In this document: positions 1 to 11,754 of the stretch, piece by piece
How positions within the stretch are numbered: the stretch's first letter is position 1
Layout of the letters: each line of letters begins with the position of its first letter
NCBI GenBank assembly: GCA_036924285.1
Contig: JAYKYS010000009.1
Coordinates: 25,834,001 to 25,898,000, forward strand
Source: Asterella californica
Lineage: Eukaryota > Streptophyta > Marchantiopsida > Marchantiales > Aytoniaceae
Direction of reading: 5' to 3'
Length of the DNA: 64,000 nt
Position numbers and translations under genes: made by a program
Notes under the pieces: model-generated
The model's database searches: none
The model's input: only the letters and a program-made list of their open reading frames with translations
Told to the model about the DNA's origin: nothing

Positions 1-387
1 TGTCTACTACCTCTATCTACATCTTCGAACCACTACTGGTAACGAGCATGCAGACCCCTCCGGTATAATCCTAGTCTATTCGTATGTCTCTAACATCAGG
101 TGTAGTGTGTGTGTAACTAAATTTCTTACTCTTCGATCCTACTTATGTCTTCCACCACGAGGAAACAGAAGAGACGACCACCAGGGAGAGATGGGCGTTG
201 TCAGAAGGCTGCCACTCCACATGCAAGTCGGTTCCCTTCCTGATTAGCCATCCACCTTGTTGTTCCTACGCTACCTATGTTGCCACATGGTATCCTAACT
301 AATTTTACACTGAAAAACTGCCACCCTTAAGATAGCATGTTCGGTCCTACTAAGTTTGAAAATGTCAACGTCGGTTGTGTTTACTAT
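1..387. other. Unassigned sequence at left edge
   Basis: I see no convincing gene here. The stretch lies just downstream (minus strand) of the acidic block of the coiled-coil coding repeat and may be its continuation, but no open frame or motif supports that. Confidence 0.3.
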
Positions 388-669
388 CTACTCTGATTGC
401 TCGGAGGTAATCTCTACCTGATCTGCTCCTACCGGAGCTCCTAACGCGACTTCTGATAACCTAGAAAGCCATGCGAACACCTCGGGTAACACTGAGGTGG
501 CTTCCTCCTCATCGGTCTTCGCTGGCCCTGCTGTCGCTGCTGCTGCTTCTTCCTCGGCTTCTGCTTCGACTTCTACTTCTGCTTCGGAAGACGGAAGCGT
601 CTCCTGGGAAGCGGAGTCGAGTGGTGCTTCCTCGCTCTTCTGGAGCATTAGTTCGGTACTAGGGACCAT
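388..669 (-). pseudogene. Acidic block of the coiled-coil coding repeat (copy a)
   Basis: This 93-codon open frame on the minus strand is very rich in Glu and Ala and ends with a short hydrophobic stretch around VFAWLSRLSEVALG. That ending resembles LEFLSGVALP in the LTR-borne proteins at 46,274-46,831 and 51,968-52,243, which also follows an acidic linker. I therefore place it in the same family. It lies about 160 bases downstream of the coiled-coil part of copy a, separated by sequence without a shared frame. The order (coil, then acidic block) is reversed compared with the LTR-borne copies, so rearrangement, an intron or two adjacent partial copies are all possible. No catalytic motif is visible. 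Function unknown. Confidence 0.4.
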
Positions 670-827
670 GGTGACCTCATAGGGGTCCGAGGAAGTCGCT
701 TCCTCCAGGCAGAATACTTGAGAAGACGGTTCTTTTTCCTATCTTCCAGAAGACATCTTGTCTTCCAGGGCATCTTTTGGAGTCTTCTCGGCTTTCAACG
801 CTGTCACTACCAAGTGCACAGCGAGGT

Positions 828-1647
828 TTAACTCCTCCTTCTCCAATTCGGATCCAGTCGATGGTGCTGGGCTTGGAAAGACATAGTTACCGGTGGCGGA
901 GTCGAGGGAAGTCCATAAAGTGTCTTCACCCCCTCTATCTGTCTATCCAAGTAACGGAACATCCTCTCCTTGCACTCTACCAACATCGCCTTGGACTCAT
1001 CGTCCCACTCTCTAGCCAAGGTAAGCAACTTCCTACCCGCGGTGAAGTTGAACTTCTTCCGAAGCGCTTCCACCGACTGTGCTAGCATCTCCTGCGCACG
1101 AGCTTCCGCTGCGTCTTCTCGGCTGCAACTCGCGCTTCTGCGGCTTCCCGCTGCATCTTCCATGTTGTCTTCTCCTCTGCGAGGGCGGTGATCTTCCCTC
1201 GCACTCGGAGAACCTCTTGGTCGCACTGCTGTAAACGCGCCTGCAACTCTTGGTTGCTCTTCTTTAGTTGGGTCAGCTCCTTGGCAGAAGTGGCTGCTTC
1301 CGTCTTGTACCTCGCTGCGAGCTTCTCCGTGGTGCGGAGACTAGCTTCCAGCGCTTCTGCCTTCTTCTGGCCTTCTTCCTGACGCATCAGGGTGCGTAGA
1401 CCGAATCCAGGTTGTAAGGACTTCTCCTGAGCCTTCGCTCTCTTCTCCAGCAACTCCATAGCTGGCTGGATCTCTGAGTGGAAGAAGACACTGAACTCTT
1501 CCAGGCTTCTTCCTGCGGAAGACAGGTTCATTTCCACAATCCGATTGGAGGTATCGACCTTGTCTTCTAGAGGCAAGGATGCCTCTTCCACCACTATGGT
1601 CTTTAGCTTCTGCACTCGGGAAGAAGCTATTCTTCTCATCTTCCAGT
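828..1647 (-). pseudogene. Coiled-coil part of the coding repeat (copy a), cut by element A
   Basis: Two overlapping minus-strand frames encode a long coiled coil rich in Glu, Lys, Ala and Leu (about 1,130-1,560) and then a conserved block, ALRKKFNF and GRKLLTLAR, followed by a Trp-Asp-Asp, MLVECK and a DRQIEG/KTLYGL segment (about 850-1,080). The same order occurs in one continuous frame at 63,292-63,783 (copy e), so the frame change near 1,085-1,130 is a lesion of this copy. The upstream end is cut at 1,647, where the LTR of element A begins. The reading frame runs on into the LTR only by chance. A family member with a known function is not recognised. The coil suggests self-association, which is inference. 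Confidence 0.5.
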
Positions 1648-3334
1648 GTCGTGGCGAGAGTCTTTCTTGGGGAGGGCAGACCTCCTGACTGTGATCGATC
1701 AAAGAAAACGACCAGGAAGGAAAACAGGTTGCTGCAGATGATGAAATCTCAAAACACAACTTCTTCTGCCCACCAATTGCAAAACAAACACTCAAGCACG
1801 CACTCAGGTACACAAATAGATCTCTCCGGAGTAGAAATAGCTTTATTTCACTGTCAACTGCTTCACTGTTAAGAAAATATCTCTCTCCTCCTCTACTGAG
1901 TCCTTCTCAGCTGAAAATTCCAAGGAATTTGATCTCACGACAACCAAAGCCTTGTCAAAAACGATCTCCTTCAAATAAACTGCCTCCAAACCCCAAACTG
2001 TGTATCAGATGAAGCTCCAACCTCCAAACGCTTGGCTGTCCCTCTGTCACTATCTCCCTGTCCACCTTCTCAATTCTGTCCAGAAAATTTCCTCTCTCCC
2101 TGTCTCCAAGCTTCTCATGCGCTTCCCTGATCCTAAATCCCTAATTCTCTTCCTTCCGCTTCAGCTCTCAGCTCTCAGTCCAAAAAATCACTTGAAAAGT
2201 CCCCCCGATCTTCAGCCGCCGCAATATTTAACCTAAAGTTTTAAGGCCCCAGCTTAAGCTGCCCCCCTGTTGTCCTTATAAGCGCAGTCACTTATCCGAA
2301 GCAAGGCCCTAGCTTAAGCTGCCCCCCTGCTGTCCTTATGCGTACAGAGCATTATTTACAAAGTTGGCCCCTTTTTAATACAAGTTTCACAGTTGTCTCC
2401 ACAGACTCTACCCCTTCACTAATAAAGGTTCACATAACCTCATTCTTCATCGCAAGCCTACTCGATGATTTTTTAAATAATTAGCAAAAGTTTCCCGTGC
2501 TCTTGATGCCATCCAGAATATACTACAAGCCATCCAATGTAGGCCGAAACCCCAACACTTATGAGGCTGCCTCATAGAGCTTACAGCCCCCCCATATGCG
2601 TACCAGGTATCTCCCATAGTATATTCAGGATGGCATGCGGAGGCTTAGGCCAGGAAGCCCACGATTAAGAGAGATACCGGTCTCCCGCCCCTAGATATGC
2701 AGGAAGTGGCTGCATATCCAACATAGACTCCCTTCCAGGAGGCCAACATGCCGAAATAGGAACCAGAGGCCATGAGGGATTGATCCTGAGACCAGTTCTC
2801 TCCTAGGCAGGCGCCCTATCACTGGGATGGCCTTTGGTTCCGTTCTAAAAGCATTTAAAACCTGTACATATCCTTTTACTGTAGAAATTTTTCTGCGAAG
2901 TCTTTACTAGTCTTTTCTGTGCTAACTTCTCTATACAACTCCGTTTTTAATGAATAAGGAGTCAAAACTATAGTATTCATGAACACCTACACACCCACGC
3001 TATCAGATTCTGAGTTCGAGTCTCGAGCCAGAATCGACGGATTTCTCTCTTTCACATATTTCACAGCCTAAAACTCGTACTAACTATTGCTTAAAACACT
3101 TTCTGTCAAAACTAGACGCATGAGGTCGCTCTCCTCGTCGAGCTTTACATTCTGGTGTCTTTCGACTCCCTCAGGGGTGATATTCTAACCCAAGCTAGGG
3201 GGCAGCTTGTCAAGCATGGCCCCAGCTTAGCTCTTGCCTAGCTTGTTAAGCTGCAGGGCAGCTTCCTTTACACAATATAGAAAAAAATCTCTTTGCATTA
3301 CTTTTCACTGTACAGACCTATGTACAATACGACA
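1648..3334 (-). repeat. 3' LTR of element A
   Basis: On the plus strand it reads TGTCGTGGCG at its left edge and ends in ACGACA at 3,334, directly before a pyrimidine run that is the polypurine tract of the element. The first 1,308 bp recur at 9,614-10,921. The last 379 bp are present only here. Within it, the phrase CCAGCTTAAGCTGCCCCCCTG occurs twice in near-identical form (2,220-2,330), a short local duplication. Reading frames inside the LTR are shadows. Confidence 0.8.
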
Positions 3335-3350
3335 TTCACCCCCTCCAAAC
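3335..3350 (-). other. Polypurine tract of element A
   Basis: Plus strand TTCACCCCCTCC, i.e. a GGAGGGGGTGAA tract on the element's strand, immediately before the LTR start TGTCGT. This is the expected primer for plus-strand DNA synthesis. A near-identical tract (TCCACCCCCTC) sits at the same place in element B at 15,130, which supports the assignment. Confidence 0.75.
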
Positions 3351-3477
3351 CTGCACATCCTCTGGTATGTGCCAATTCGTCACCGACCCTCGTGGTCCTC
3401 CAAATCGTCTTCGCTCTCCTCGACCGCCTCAGAAAGGTCTTCATTTGCTCCTGTCTGCTCTGAACCTAAGAACTCAG

Positions 3478-6400
3478 CTAGCTCCACAGTCTCCCCTCTC
3501 TTCTTGAATAACTAACTGGAAGTCTTAAAGGCGTGCCATCTAGCTCTTGCAAGGAATAAGTAGCATTCTGATGTACATCTGAGACAAGGTACGGGCCAAA
3601 CCATCTTCTCGAAAACTTTCGGACTGTAGAGTGTTGGTTCTCTAATGTGCTGTCGTATACCAACACCCAATCCCCAACTTGTATCAGTTTTGGTCAAAGT
3701 CTATGAGTCTTATCAAACCTCTCCTTGTTCCCAAGTCGAGCTGTTTCAGTCGTCGCTGCGCTTCAGCGAGATCCTCCTCTCTACATTCTAGTTGTCTGAT
3801 TCATAGTGAGAGAAGCTGCACACGGTCCACATTGTCCTCCCATGGCAAGGTAGCCCAGGTAGGAAAGTCTTCTTCTGCTGGCATCATCGATTTCTGTCCT
3901 AACATTAACTCAACAGGCATGTACCCTGTAGTAGAACAATGTGTTGTTCTATCCGTCCATAAAGCAAAAGGGAGTAACCTAGGCCACTCTCTATGCTTAC
4001 CATCACACGCCTTCACCAAAGCCTGAACTATCGATGGATGTCCTTGCTCGCTCTTGCCAATCTCCTCTGGATTCATCGCAGTAGTAAGCTTGAGCTTCAC
4101 ACCATATCGAGCAAAAAACTCTTTCGCTTCCGTACCCCGTAGTTCTCCCCTATCTGCCCGTAGCCTTCCTACAGATCCATACCTACAGATAATATCTTCA
4201 AGAACAAACTTACATATCCCCTCTGTGGTCTTCGTCCTCAAAGCTCGCCCTCCTACAAAGTTGGAGAGATCCTCACGAGCCAGAACCAAATATCGCATGC
4301 CCCATAACCCCAGAGGCATCACCACTAAGTCGAGAACCCACTGAAAGTGAATGCAAGGCGGATAAGTTGGCACGAGACCATCCCTATACCGCATCTTTGA
4401 ATAGAACTGGCAATGCAAGCAGGAGCTGACGTAGTTCACCACATCTTGATACAGACCTTTCCACCAGTACCTCTCCTTCAACTTGGTGTAGGTAGCCCAA
4501 ATCCCTCGATGTCCGGCCCATAAGGTATCATGGAACTCCTTCATTAGTTGCTGCTTACTCTCTTGATCGTCCACTACTCGTATGAACATCCCATCTCTCC
4601 TCTGTGGTCGTCTCCAAAGATACCCATCATGCAGAAGATAGTTGTAAGCTTGTTCCTTATCTCTCTGAACTCTACCTTGCTCCACCTCTCTTGCCTCTCC
4701 AACAAGCTCAGATAATATCTTATGTCACGAAGTCTACCTGTGTAAAGCTCTTCTCTAAACATCAAAGGCTCCAAGTTTGTAGCTCGTCGATTAACCTGAC
4801 ACTGAGCATCCTTTCTCTCTTCTTCCTCAACTTCTGAAATCATGACATCCTCATCTGCAAATCGAGCCCTCGACAATTTATCTGCGACCATATTCTCCTT
4901 TTCTTTTATATGCTTCAGCTCCGGATTCAAGCTTCTAATATAGACAATCCAACGTAACATCGTCATGTCTGACGTGTTACAGTTGGATATCATGCCTAGT
5001 AGAGGTAGACAATCCGTCTCTAGGATTACATGAGCACCAATCAGAAACTCACGGTCTGTCTTCATCGTTGTCACCGCTCCCCACAATTCACGCTTCACCT
5101 TAGGATAATCTCGTTGCCTGTCTGTCAAGATCCTAGCTCCAAACCTAGAGGTAAATCGCATACCATCCGCATCATCTTGACCTATTGCCCAGCCAATCGC
5201 CTTTGGACTAGTATCTACTGTAACAATGACAGGTCTCCCACACCCGTAGTCTACTTTTCTCAGAACAGGTGGAGACTGTAGAGCCTCCTTCAGCCTATTC
5301 ATAGCTTCTCGATGGATTGAGACCCATACAAACCTCTTATCCTTCCTCAATAATGCATACCAAGGCTCAGCAACATGAGCACAATGAGGAATGGATAAGC
5401 GATAAAATACACAAGCACCTAGAAAGCGTCGAACCTCCGTGATGTTCTTACAGTCTGCCATCCTAGCTATAGCTTCAACCTTCTCGGGGTTTGGTCGCCT
5501 TCCAAAAGTGCCACACAGATGTCCAACCACTAAAATCTCGGACACACCAAACTTGGACTTAGCTCCTGACAGGGTGAGATGTACCTCCTCCAGACGAGTC
5601 AAGATACGTTCTACATCCCTGATATGGTCTGCAACAAACCTTCTACATCCATTCGCAAGTACTGCTTCATCCTTGTCTTCAACCGCGCAACCCTTTATAG
5701 GAATATCATCTAGAAATGGAATGGTAACATCAGACACAAACTCCCTTAGTACCTTATGCATCGCATTCTGCATATGAGCCACCGAGTTCTTCGCTCCTTG
5801 TGGAAGAGTACACATCCGCATCAATCCTAGGGGCGTACGCATAGTAGTTAAATCTCTACTCTCCACAGCCAGCTGGAACTAATCATAACCCGAATATAGA
5901 TCTCCTATCGAATAGATAGCTCTCCTTGCAAATGCCTCTGCTATCTCTTCGATCACAAGACCCGTCCCAACGTTACGGATGGTTACGTTATTCGCAGGCT
6001 GTAGGTCTTGAATAAAACGCAAAGCTCCTGACTTCTTGGGTACAGTGAACCACCTGCTAGAATATGGCCCCATGGACGGCTCAAGTATCCCCATCTGTAC
6101 CTTCTCCTTCAACAACTCGATGAGTTTAGGCAACAAAGCTCGAGGAACTGGGATCGGTTTCAGGTCCCAAGGCACATGAGGGATTGTGAATATAACCATA
6201 GGCGCTATAACCTTTGGGTCCACACAACCTATCTCCTCTGCTGAAAAAGAGAATGCTTTACCATGCTTCACTATCATATGTTCAAACACTGTCTTCTCAA
6301 CATCAGTCAAGAAACCACTCCCTCCTATCTGGAGCTCCTTCAATGTCTCCTCAGTAAACTGGTGCCCTACTCGTCTATGATCACGCAATATAGGCTCAGT

Positions 6401-6912
6401 CCCCACTAATTGTACTTGCTGCTGGGAGTTAGCAGGTAGTTGAGCTGCTACCGGTCTTACCTTCCACAGTACAGATTTGTACTTCGCATGGACGTCTGCT
6501 TCCTGAGGGAGTGCACACCAACAACTTGCTTCTCTCCCTTCATTATTTTGCATCGGATGAGGAAAGAACTGCAGATATGTAGCAATCTCCTCATGTATGC
6601 ATCGAGAGTGGATAGGGATCACCGCCACCACTATTTTTCCCCTCCATCAATCTACTCACATTGTCTAACCAACCAACAACTGTGTACAGACATAAACTCT
6701 TCAAACAAACCAGAAACCACTTCATCTTCAGGTAGAACTCCTACACGCCACAACTCGGATACTTGTTTCATCATCCATCTTTTTGTATTTTCTCCCATAT
6801 CTTCAACTCTTGTAAATCGGCTCCACCCATCTGTCTCAAACATCAGCAATCCGGACTGCCAACTCTGTACACCACACCTATCTCCAGACCTTTGTACATG
6901 TCTCGCTTCCAA
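3478..6912 (-). pseudogene. pol of element A (RT, RNase H, integrase), broken
   Basis: Read from high to low coordinates: a linker (6,912-6,652), the protease-to-RT join and first RT motifs (6,631-5,879; TVPKKSGALRFIQD, then IGDLYSGYD), the rest of RT with FLDD at the catalytic site, RNase H with TVDTSP and ETDCL (5,866-4,574), integrase with CLHCQ, ADRGEL and ERY(W)W (4,685-3,801), and an integrase C-terminal module with RRWFGPY (3,666-3,478). It is co-linear with the intact pol of element B. A stop follows GYD at 5,879; frame changes occur near 4,600-4,685 and 3,670-3,800. The catalytic YxDD box reads FLDD, as in B, so this is a lineage feature and not a mutation of this copy. Confidence 0.85.
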
Positions 6913-6959
6913 CTCTGACGGGACCTCAACAGTAGGTTCTACACCCCTGTCTTCCCGCT

Positions 6960-9257
6960 CTACATGAGTGGCCTGCGAAAACCCTTACATCTCTTCGTCT
7001 GAGAATCTCTAAGGGTTTGTCTGTTCCGCTCATGTCTTGAACGAACCGTCAAAAATTGTACTGAGTACTTATTATCAAGACTCCGAACTCTGACATAATG
7101 AGACCCATCGTTCATCACCTTTGTCTCCATCCGAACAGCGGTGATGTATGGTTGGCCCAGTATGACAAGATAGGAGGCAGATGATTGTACAAAGAAATGC
7201 TGATCAACCTCTACATCTCCAATCTTTACACGCATATTAGGACAAGCTCCGTATAACTCACCCTTCTGATTATTTGCTGCACGAAGTACCCAACCATGAT
7301 TCCTTTCGATTGGCCACTGCCCCTTTTCATACACCTCCTTGGAAATGATGTTGATCTCAAACCCGTGATCCACAAGTGCAGGTACTGGTTCAGAAAATCC
7401 TCCAAGCCGAACCTGCGTCTCTGTTGTCGCTCTTGCCCAGTGCTTCTCTTTGAAATCGCTGTCTGCGCTTGACCTATCCTCTTCAAACTTTTCGTCTTCA
7501 TTCTCAATAACAGCTCGACCAGCAACCCATGCTCATACTTATCATCTCCAAACTGATCAACACCAATAGCATCTACTGCTCCAACCATCTGACTACTTAC
7601 TTGTTCAGTCAATACCTGTCTTTTTCTCTTCATGATGTCTATTATCAACTCATGAAACTCTCTCTTTGCGATACCAAGCACTTCACGAAGAGTAAACTCA
7701 ACTCTAGCATCCAAAATGCATTGCTCTAGAACAACACGCAAGTCTGTTGTTGTTTCGATGTCTGCCGCTAACTTGTAAGCTGGAGCTTTCTCCTTCTCCT
7801 GTGCTGTAAACCTCTTTCTTCGTGCTCTATCTGTAGTAGTAGTCTCTTGTGGCAAATCCTGCACACCTTCCATAGGATCTACTGCATGTGATGGACCTGT
7901 AGAGGTAGAAGGTATATCCTCTGCAGCAGGAAATCTTCCAGCTGGTACAGATGGTGATGGTTCAGCTGCTCTCCTCCTTGTAACCCTCCGACGGTCACTG
8001 TCCTCTGGTACTCCTGCATCTAAATCAGAAGCGTCCCGTCTTCTTTTGTCTTTGATCATGGCATCTTGTTCACCACTCGTCTCTAAAAACGCTCGAATAG
8101 AAGTTGCATCTACTAGGTCTCTCCATCCAGTAGCTCTCCTAATGCTTTCAGCACCTCTCTTCATCATTTCAACCGGAATCTCAACAGCCTGCTCGACCAT
8201 AGTTGGATTAGAGCGTACCTCAACTCTCCCAGTATATACATCAGCCTCCGCAGAACCCGCAGTCATCGCTGTAGTATTCACACCAGTAAGTGCTGGAAGA
8301 GAACTCCTCATTCCTCCTCTTCCAAAATATGTGTTCAGAGGCTGCCCAGTGGCGGTTAGATACAACCTGTTGTTCTGATAGTTGACTACGCCCTCTTGCA
8401 AGACAACCGCCAAGTCTTGACAGTCTCCTCTGAGATGATCTGGGCTGTCGCACCAAATACATCTCCTGGTAAAGGTTCCTCCTACAGGTTGAGCACCTGG
8501 TGCAACAGGTCGTTGATCCCTCCTCAAGTCTGCCATCTCAAGCCTCAAATCTCTCAACTGTTGAGTAAGTTCTTCTATCAAGTTATGTTGATTTTGGTTC
8601 TCAACAGGTCGCTGCTGCTGTCTAGGTCTTCTCTGTGCTGGGATAGGTACTGTAGGCGCTTGAGGAACCACTTGGGGAACCACTATAGGTGCTTGAGGAA
8701 TCGCAATAGGTGCTTGAGATATTGCAAGAGGAGCTACAAGAACATGAGGAGCTACTCTCTGCTCTGGCAAGGTCTCTAGCTGCAGTACCATCCTACAACG
8801 ACGTTGTCTAGCAAGGGTGGATACTGCTTCCTCTACTCTCCTCCAATCAGATTGTAATTCCTCCTTCAGCCCCTCGATCAGCCAACATGAAACAAAGCCT
8901 ATCTGCTGTGAACTCATCCAGAGCCCCTAAGAACAACTCAGTCTTCCTAGCATCCAACGTCAACCTCTCTAGACCAGAAAGCTCAGAGTACCTCTTCTCA
9001 AATTCATGGATCACTTCATTCAATCCCATGGAACGTCCAGGCTGACGCTCTATCCAGTCCACGAGGGTTTTTCTGGTGACTATTTCAGAATCCTCTTCTA
9101 GAAACTCTTCTCTCAGTGCACGTTCAAACAGAGTCCACCCACCTAAATGTCTTCTCTGTAAATTTCTCACCTTCTCTCTCAGTTCAGGAACAACAGTCAA
9201 CTCAAAGCTTAGAATTACCTCAACTTCAGGTGCCCTGACCAACTCCATTTCACCCAC
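6960..9257 (-). pseudogene. gag-protease of element A, broken
   Basis: Gag starts at 9,257-8,847 with a retrotransposon-gag-like helical region (LLEDS/EEDSE, then WIER and FEKRYSEL), matching element B gag. It continues in a second frame (8,917-7,226) through a Pro/Gln/Val-rich spacer and one zinc knuckle, CIWCDSPDHLRGDC (C-x2-C-x4-H-x4-C). The protease segment (7,373-6,960) has DHGFEINI where element B has DHGSEINI; retroviral-type proteases usually show D-[ST]-G. Frame breaks near 8,880 and near 7,560 inactivate it. In this copy the frame reads through the point after the zinc knuckle where element B has a stop codon. Confidence 0.8.
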
Positions 9258-9593
9258 ATACTCCCGCAGGTACCTAGTAACATCTCTTCCATCAAATCGT
9301 CCACATCGACCAACAATTGCTTGTAATGCCTTCGTGGATTTCTGCTCAGCTCCTCCAATTGCAGGTTGCTGTTAAATCAAGGCAGCCAACGCCTGAAGAA
9401 TCTGAGATGTGTCTATGGCAGGCTGTGCTGCTGCTGTTGGAACCACCGTAGGTCCTCCTTGAGAGCCAATTCCATCCTGACCGGGAGTCCCTTGGACAGG
9501 AGCACCCTGAGCAGCAGCCGCACCCTGTACAGCAGCAATGTGATCCATTTTCCACCCAATCTAGCCAATTCTCCAAATCGATCACCCCAATTT

Positions 9594-9611
9594 CTCTCAG
9601 TGAAAGCACCA
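9594..9611 (-). other. Primer binding site of element A
   Basis: On the element strand, TGGTGCTTTCACTGAGAG follows the 5' LTR after two bases. Starting with TGG, it would pair with a tRNA 3' end of the form GCACCA. I do not know which tRNA; a match to the host tRNA set would decide. Its position next to the right LTR fixes the element's orientation as minus. Confidence 0.65.
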
Positions 9612-9613
9612 GA

Positions 9614-10921
9614 TGTCGTGGCGAGAGTCTTTCTTGGGGAGGACAGACCTCCTGACTGTGATCGATCAAAGAAAACGACCAGGAAGGAAAACAGGTTGCT
9701 GCAGACGATGAAATCTCAAAATACAACTTCTTGTGCCCACCAATTGCAAAACAAACACTCAAGCACGCACTCAAGTACACAAATAGATCTCTCCAGAGTA
9801 GAAATAGCTTTATTTCACTGTCAACTGCTTCACTGTTAAGAAAATATCTCTCTCCTCCTCTACTGAGTCCTTCTCAGCTGAAAATTCTAAGGAATTTGAT
9901 CTCACGACAACCAAAGCCTTGTCAAAAACGATCTCCTTCAAATAAACTGCCTCCAAACCCCAAACTGTGTATCAGATGAAGCTCCAACCTCCAAACGCTT
10001 GGCTGTCCCTCTGTCACGATCTCCCCGTCCACCTTCTCAATTCTGTCCAGAAAATTTCCTCTCTCCCTGTCTCCAAGCTTCTCATGCGCTTCCTTGATCC
10101 TAAATCCCTAAACCCTTCCTTTCGCCTCAGCTCTCAGCTCTCAGTCCAAGAAATCACTTGAAAAGTCCCCCCGATCTTCAGCCGCCGCAGTATTTAACCT
10201 AAAGTTTTAAGGCCCCAGCTTAAGCTGCCCCCCTGCTGTCCTTATAAGCGCAGTCACTTATCAGAAGCAAGGCCCTAGCTTAAGCTGCCCCCCTGCTGTC
10301 CTTATGCGTACAGAGCATTATTTACAAAGTTGGCCCCTTTTTAATACAAGTTTCACAGTTGTCTCCACATACTCTACCCCTTCACTAATAAAGGTTCACA
10401 TAACCTCATTCTTCATCGCAAGCCTACTCGATGATTATTTAACTAATTAGCAAAAGTTTTCCGTGCTCTTGATGCCATCCAGAATATACTACAAGCCATC
10501 CAATGTAGGCCGAAGCCCCAACACTTATGAGGCTGCCCCACAGGGCTTATAGCCCCCCCATATGCGCCCCAGGTATCTCTCATAGTATATTCAGGATGGC
10601 ATGCAGAGGCTTAGACCAGGAAGCCCACGATTAAGAGAGATACCGGTCTCCCGTCCCTAGATATGCATGACGTGGCTGCATATCCAACATAGACTCCCTT
10701 CCAGGAGGCCAACATGCCGGAATAGGAACCAGAGGCCATGAAGGATTGATCCTGAGACCAGTTCCCTCCTAGGCAGGCGCCCTATCACTGGGATGGCCTT
10801 TGGTTCCGTTCTAAAAGCATTTAAAACCTGTACATATCCTTTTACTGTAGAAATTTTTCTGCGAAGTCTTTACTAGCCTTTTCTGTGCTAACTTCTCTAT
10901 ACAACTCCGTTTTTAATGAAT
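9614..10921 (-). repeat. 5' LTR of element A, outer end missing
   Basis: Direct repeat of 1,648-2,955 with about 25-30 visible substitutions and no net length change. It breaks off at 10,921, where the left copy continues for another 379 bases to its proper end. The bases beyond belong to the coiled-coil coding repeat. A deletion after insertion explains this best. Confidence 0.75.
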
Positions 10922-10925
10922 CAGT

Positions 10926-11754
10926 TTAACCCAGTTGCGGCATCAGAGTGGGAGAGGGAGTCGCGGCTGCCGCTCGGTCGTCTTCTTCCGAGGTCTCCTC
11001 CGTCGTCTCATGCTGCCCTGTTGGCCCATACTTCACCAACTGATCTTCCGTAAGATCTCCCATCGCTACGTAGAAGTAATAGAAGAAAGGTGTCAAGTGT
11101 CCTCCTGGCGGGGTACCTAAGTACGCTAGCTCCGCTTGTACATATATGTGGAAGAACGAACCCCAGTTGATGTTCTCTTTGGCACACACTGCTTCCAAGA
11201 ACTCCACGTCCTGATCTCCAAGGTACCTCGTCTTCTGAGCTTTCTCCTTGGGAAAGAGATGCAGAAACAGCTTCGCCAGAAGTCGCTTCGTCGGCTCCCG
11301 GTAAGACTCTACCTTCCATCCGTTCCTTCCTTACCTGTCCTCCATGAAGAGGCAAGTTGTGCTTCCAGGCACATGCCACTCACTCACGATCTTGGGTAAG
11401 ATCTTCTTCTCGAGCCAATAACCTCGGTCCTCGGATTCTGCCATGTGGAAGGCCTTGCGCCACCAATCTTCAGTCCAGGAAGATGATCTTCCTCGAGCTA
11501 CTCATGCCTTCGCAGGTACACGGTTGTGAGGTGGTAATGCTGCCCAAACCTCCTCCAGAAGTCCCTGGTCGGCGAGGTTCCAATCCCACATGAAGAAGTC
11601 GAGACCCAACTCCTTGAGGAAGGGTGTGGCCTCGGCCAACTCTGCTGCGAGTAACACCAATCCTTGAGGATGCATCGACATACTGGAAGATCTGTTGCAC
11701 TAAGCCACACTCACTTACTGTGAGTTGAAGGCTCAGTCCTTCCCAAGTGCCCAC
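10926..11754 (-). pseudogene. N-terminal block of the coiled-coil coding repeat (copy b)
   Basis: Several minus-strand frames together match copy e at 62,111-62,983. The pieces are a start region with VDASSRIG (11,754-11,640), a middle with STTCLFMEDR, and a C-terminal part with NWGSFFHIY, then GGHLTPFFYYFYV, LTEDQLVKYGP and an acidic tail (11,207-10,926). The same spacing of a W-G-x-F-F-H motif and an LT-x-x-x-L motif is found in the LTR-borne proteins at 52,603-52,791 and about 47,000-47,100. The frame is broken between 11,380 and 11,640. It ends at a stop supplied by the truncated LTR of element A; copy a on the other side of element A looks like the continuation. Family not recognised; a plant transposon-type or gag-like protein is possible. 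Confidence 0.5.

Larger units (their letters stand above)
1648..10921 (-). mobile_element. Ty3/gypsy LTR retrotransposon, element A (degenerate)
   Basis: A minus-strand element bounded by two direct repeats that match base for base in length over 1,308 bp (1,648-2,955 and 9,614-10,921). Between them lie gag, protease, reverse transcriptase, RNase H and integrase in Ty3/gypsy order. The primer site abuts the right LTR and the polypurine tract abuts the left LTR. All coding parts carry frame breaks, so it is dead. It is inserted in the coiled-coil coding repeat, whose halves flank it at 1-1,647 and from 10,922. The right LTR lacks about 379 bases that the left LTR has, so a target duplication cannot be checked. 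The LTR copies look about 97-98% identical by eye. Confidence 0.85.

Noticed and set aside
471..682. Leu- and Ser-rich plus-strand frames resembling signal peptides
   Set aside because: They mirror the Glu/Ala-rich acidic block on the minus strand.
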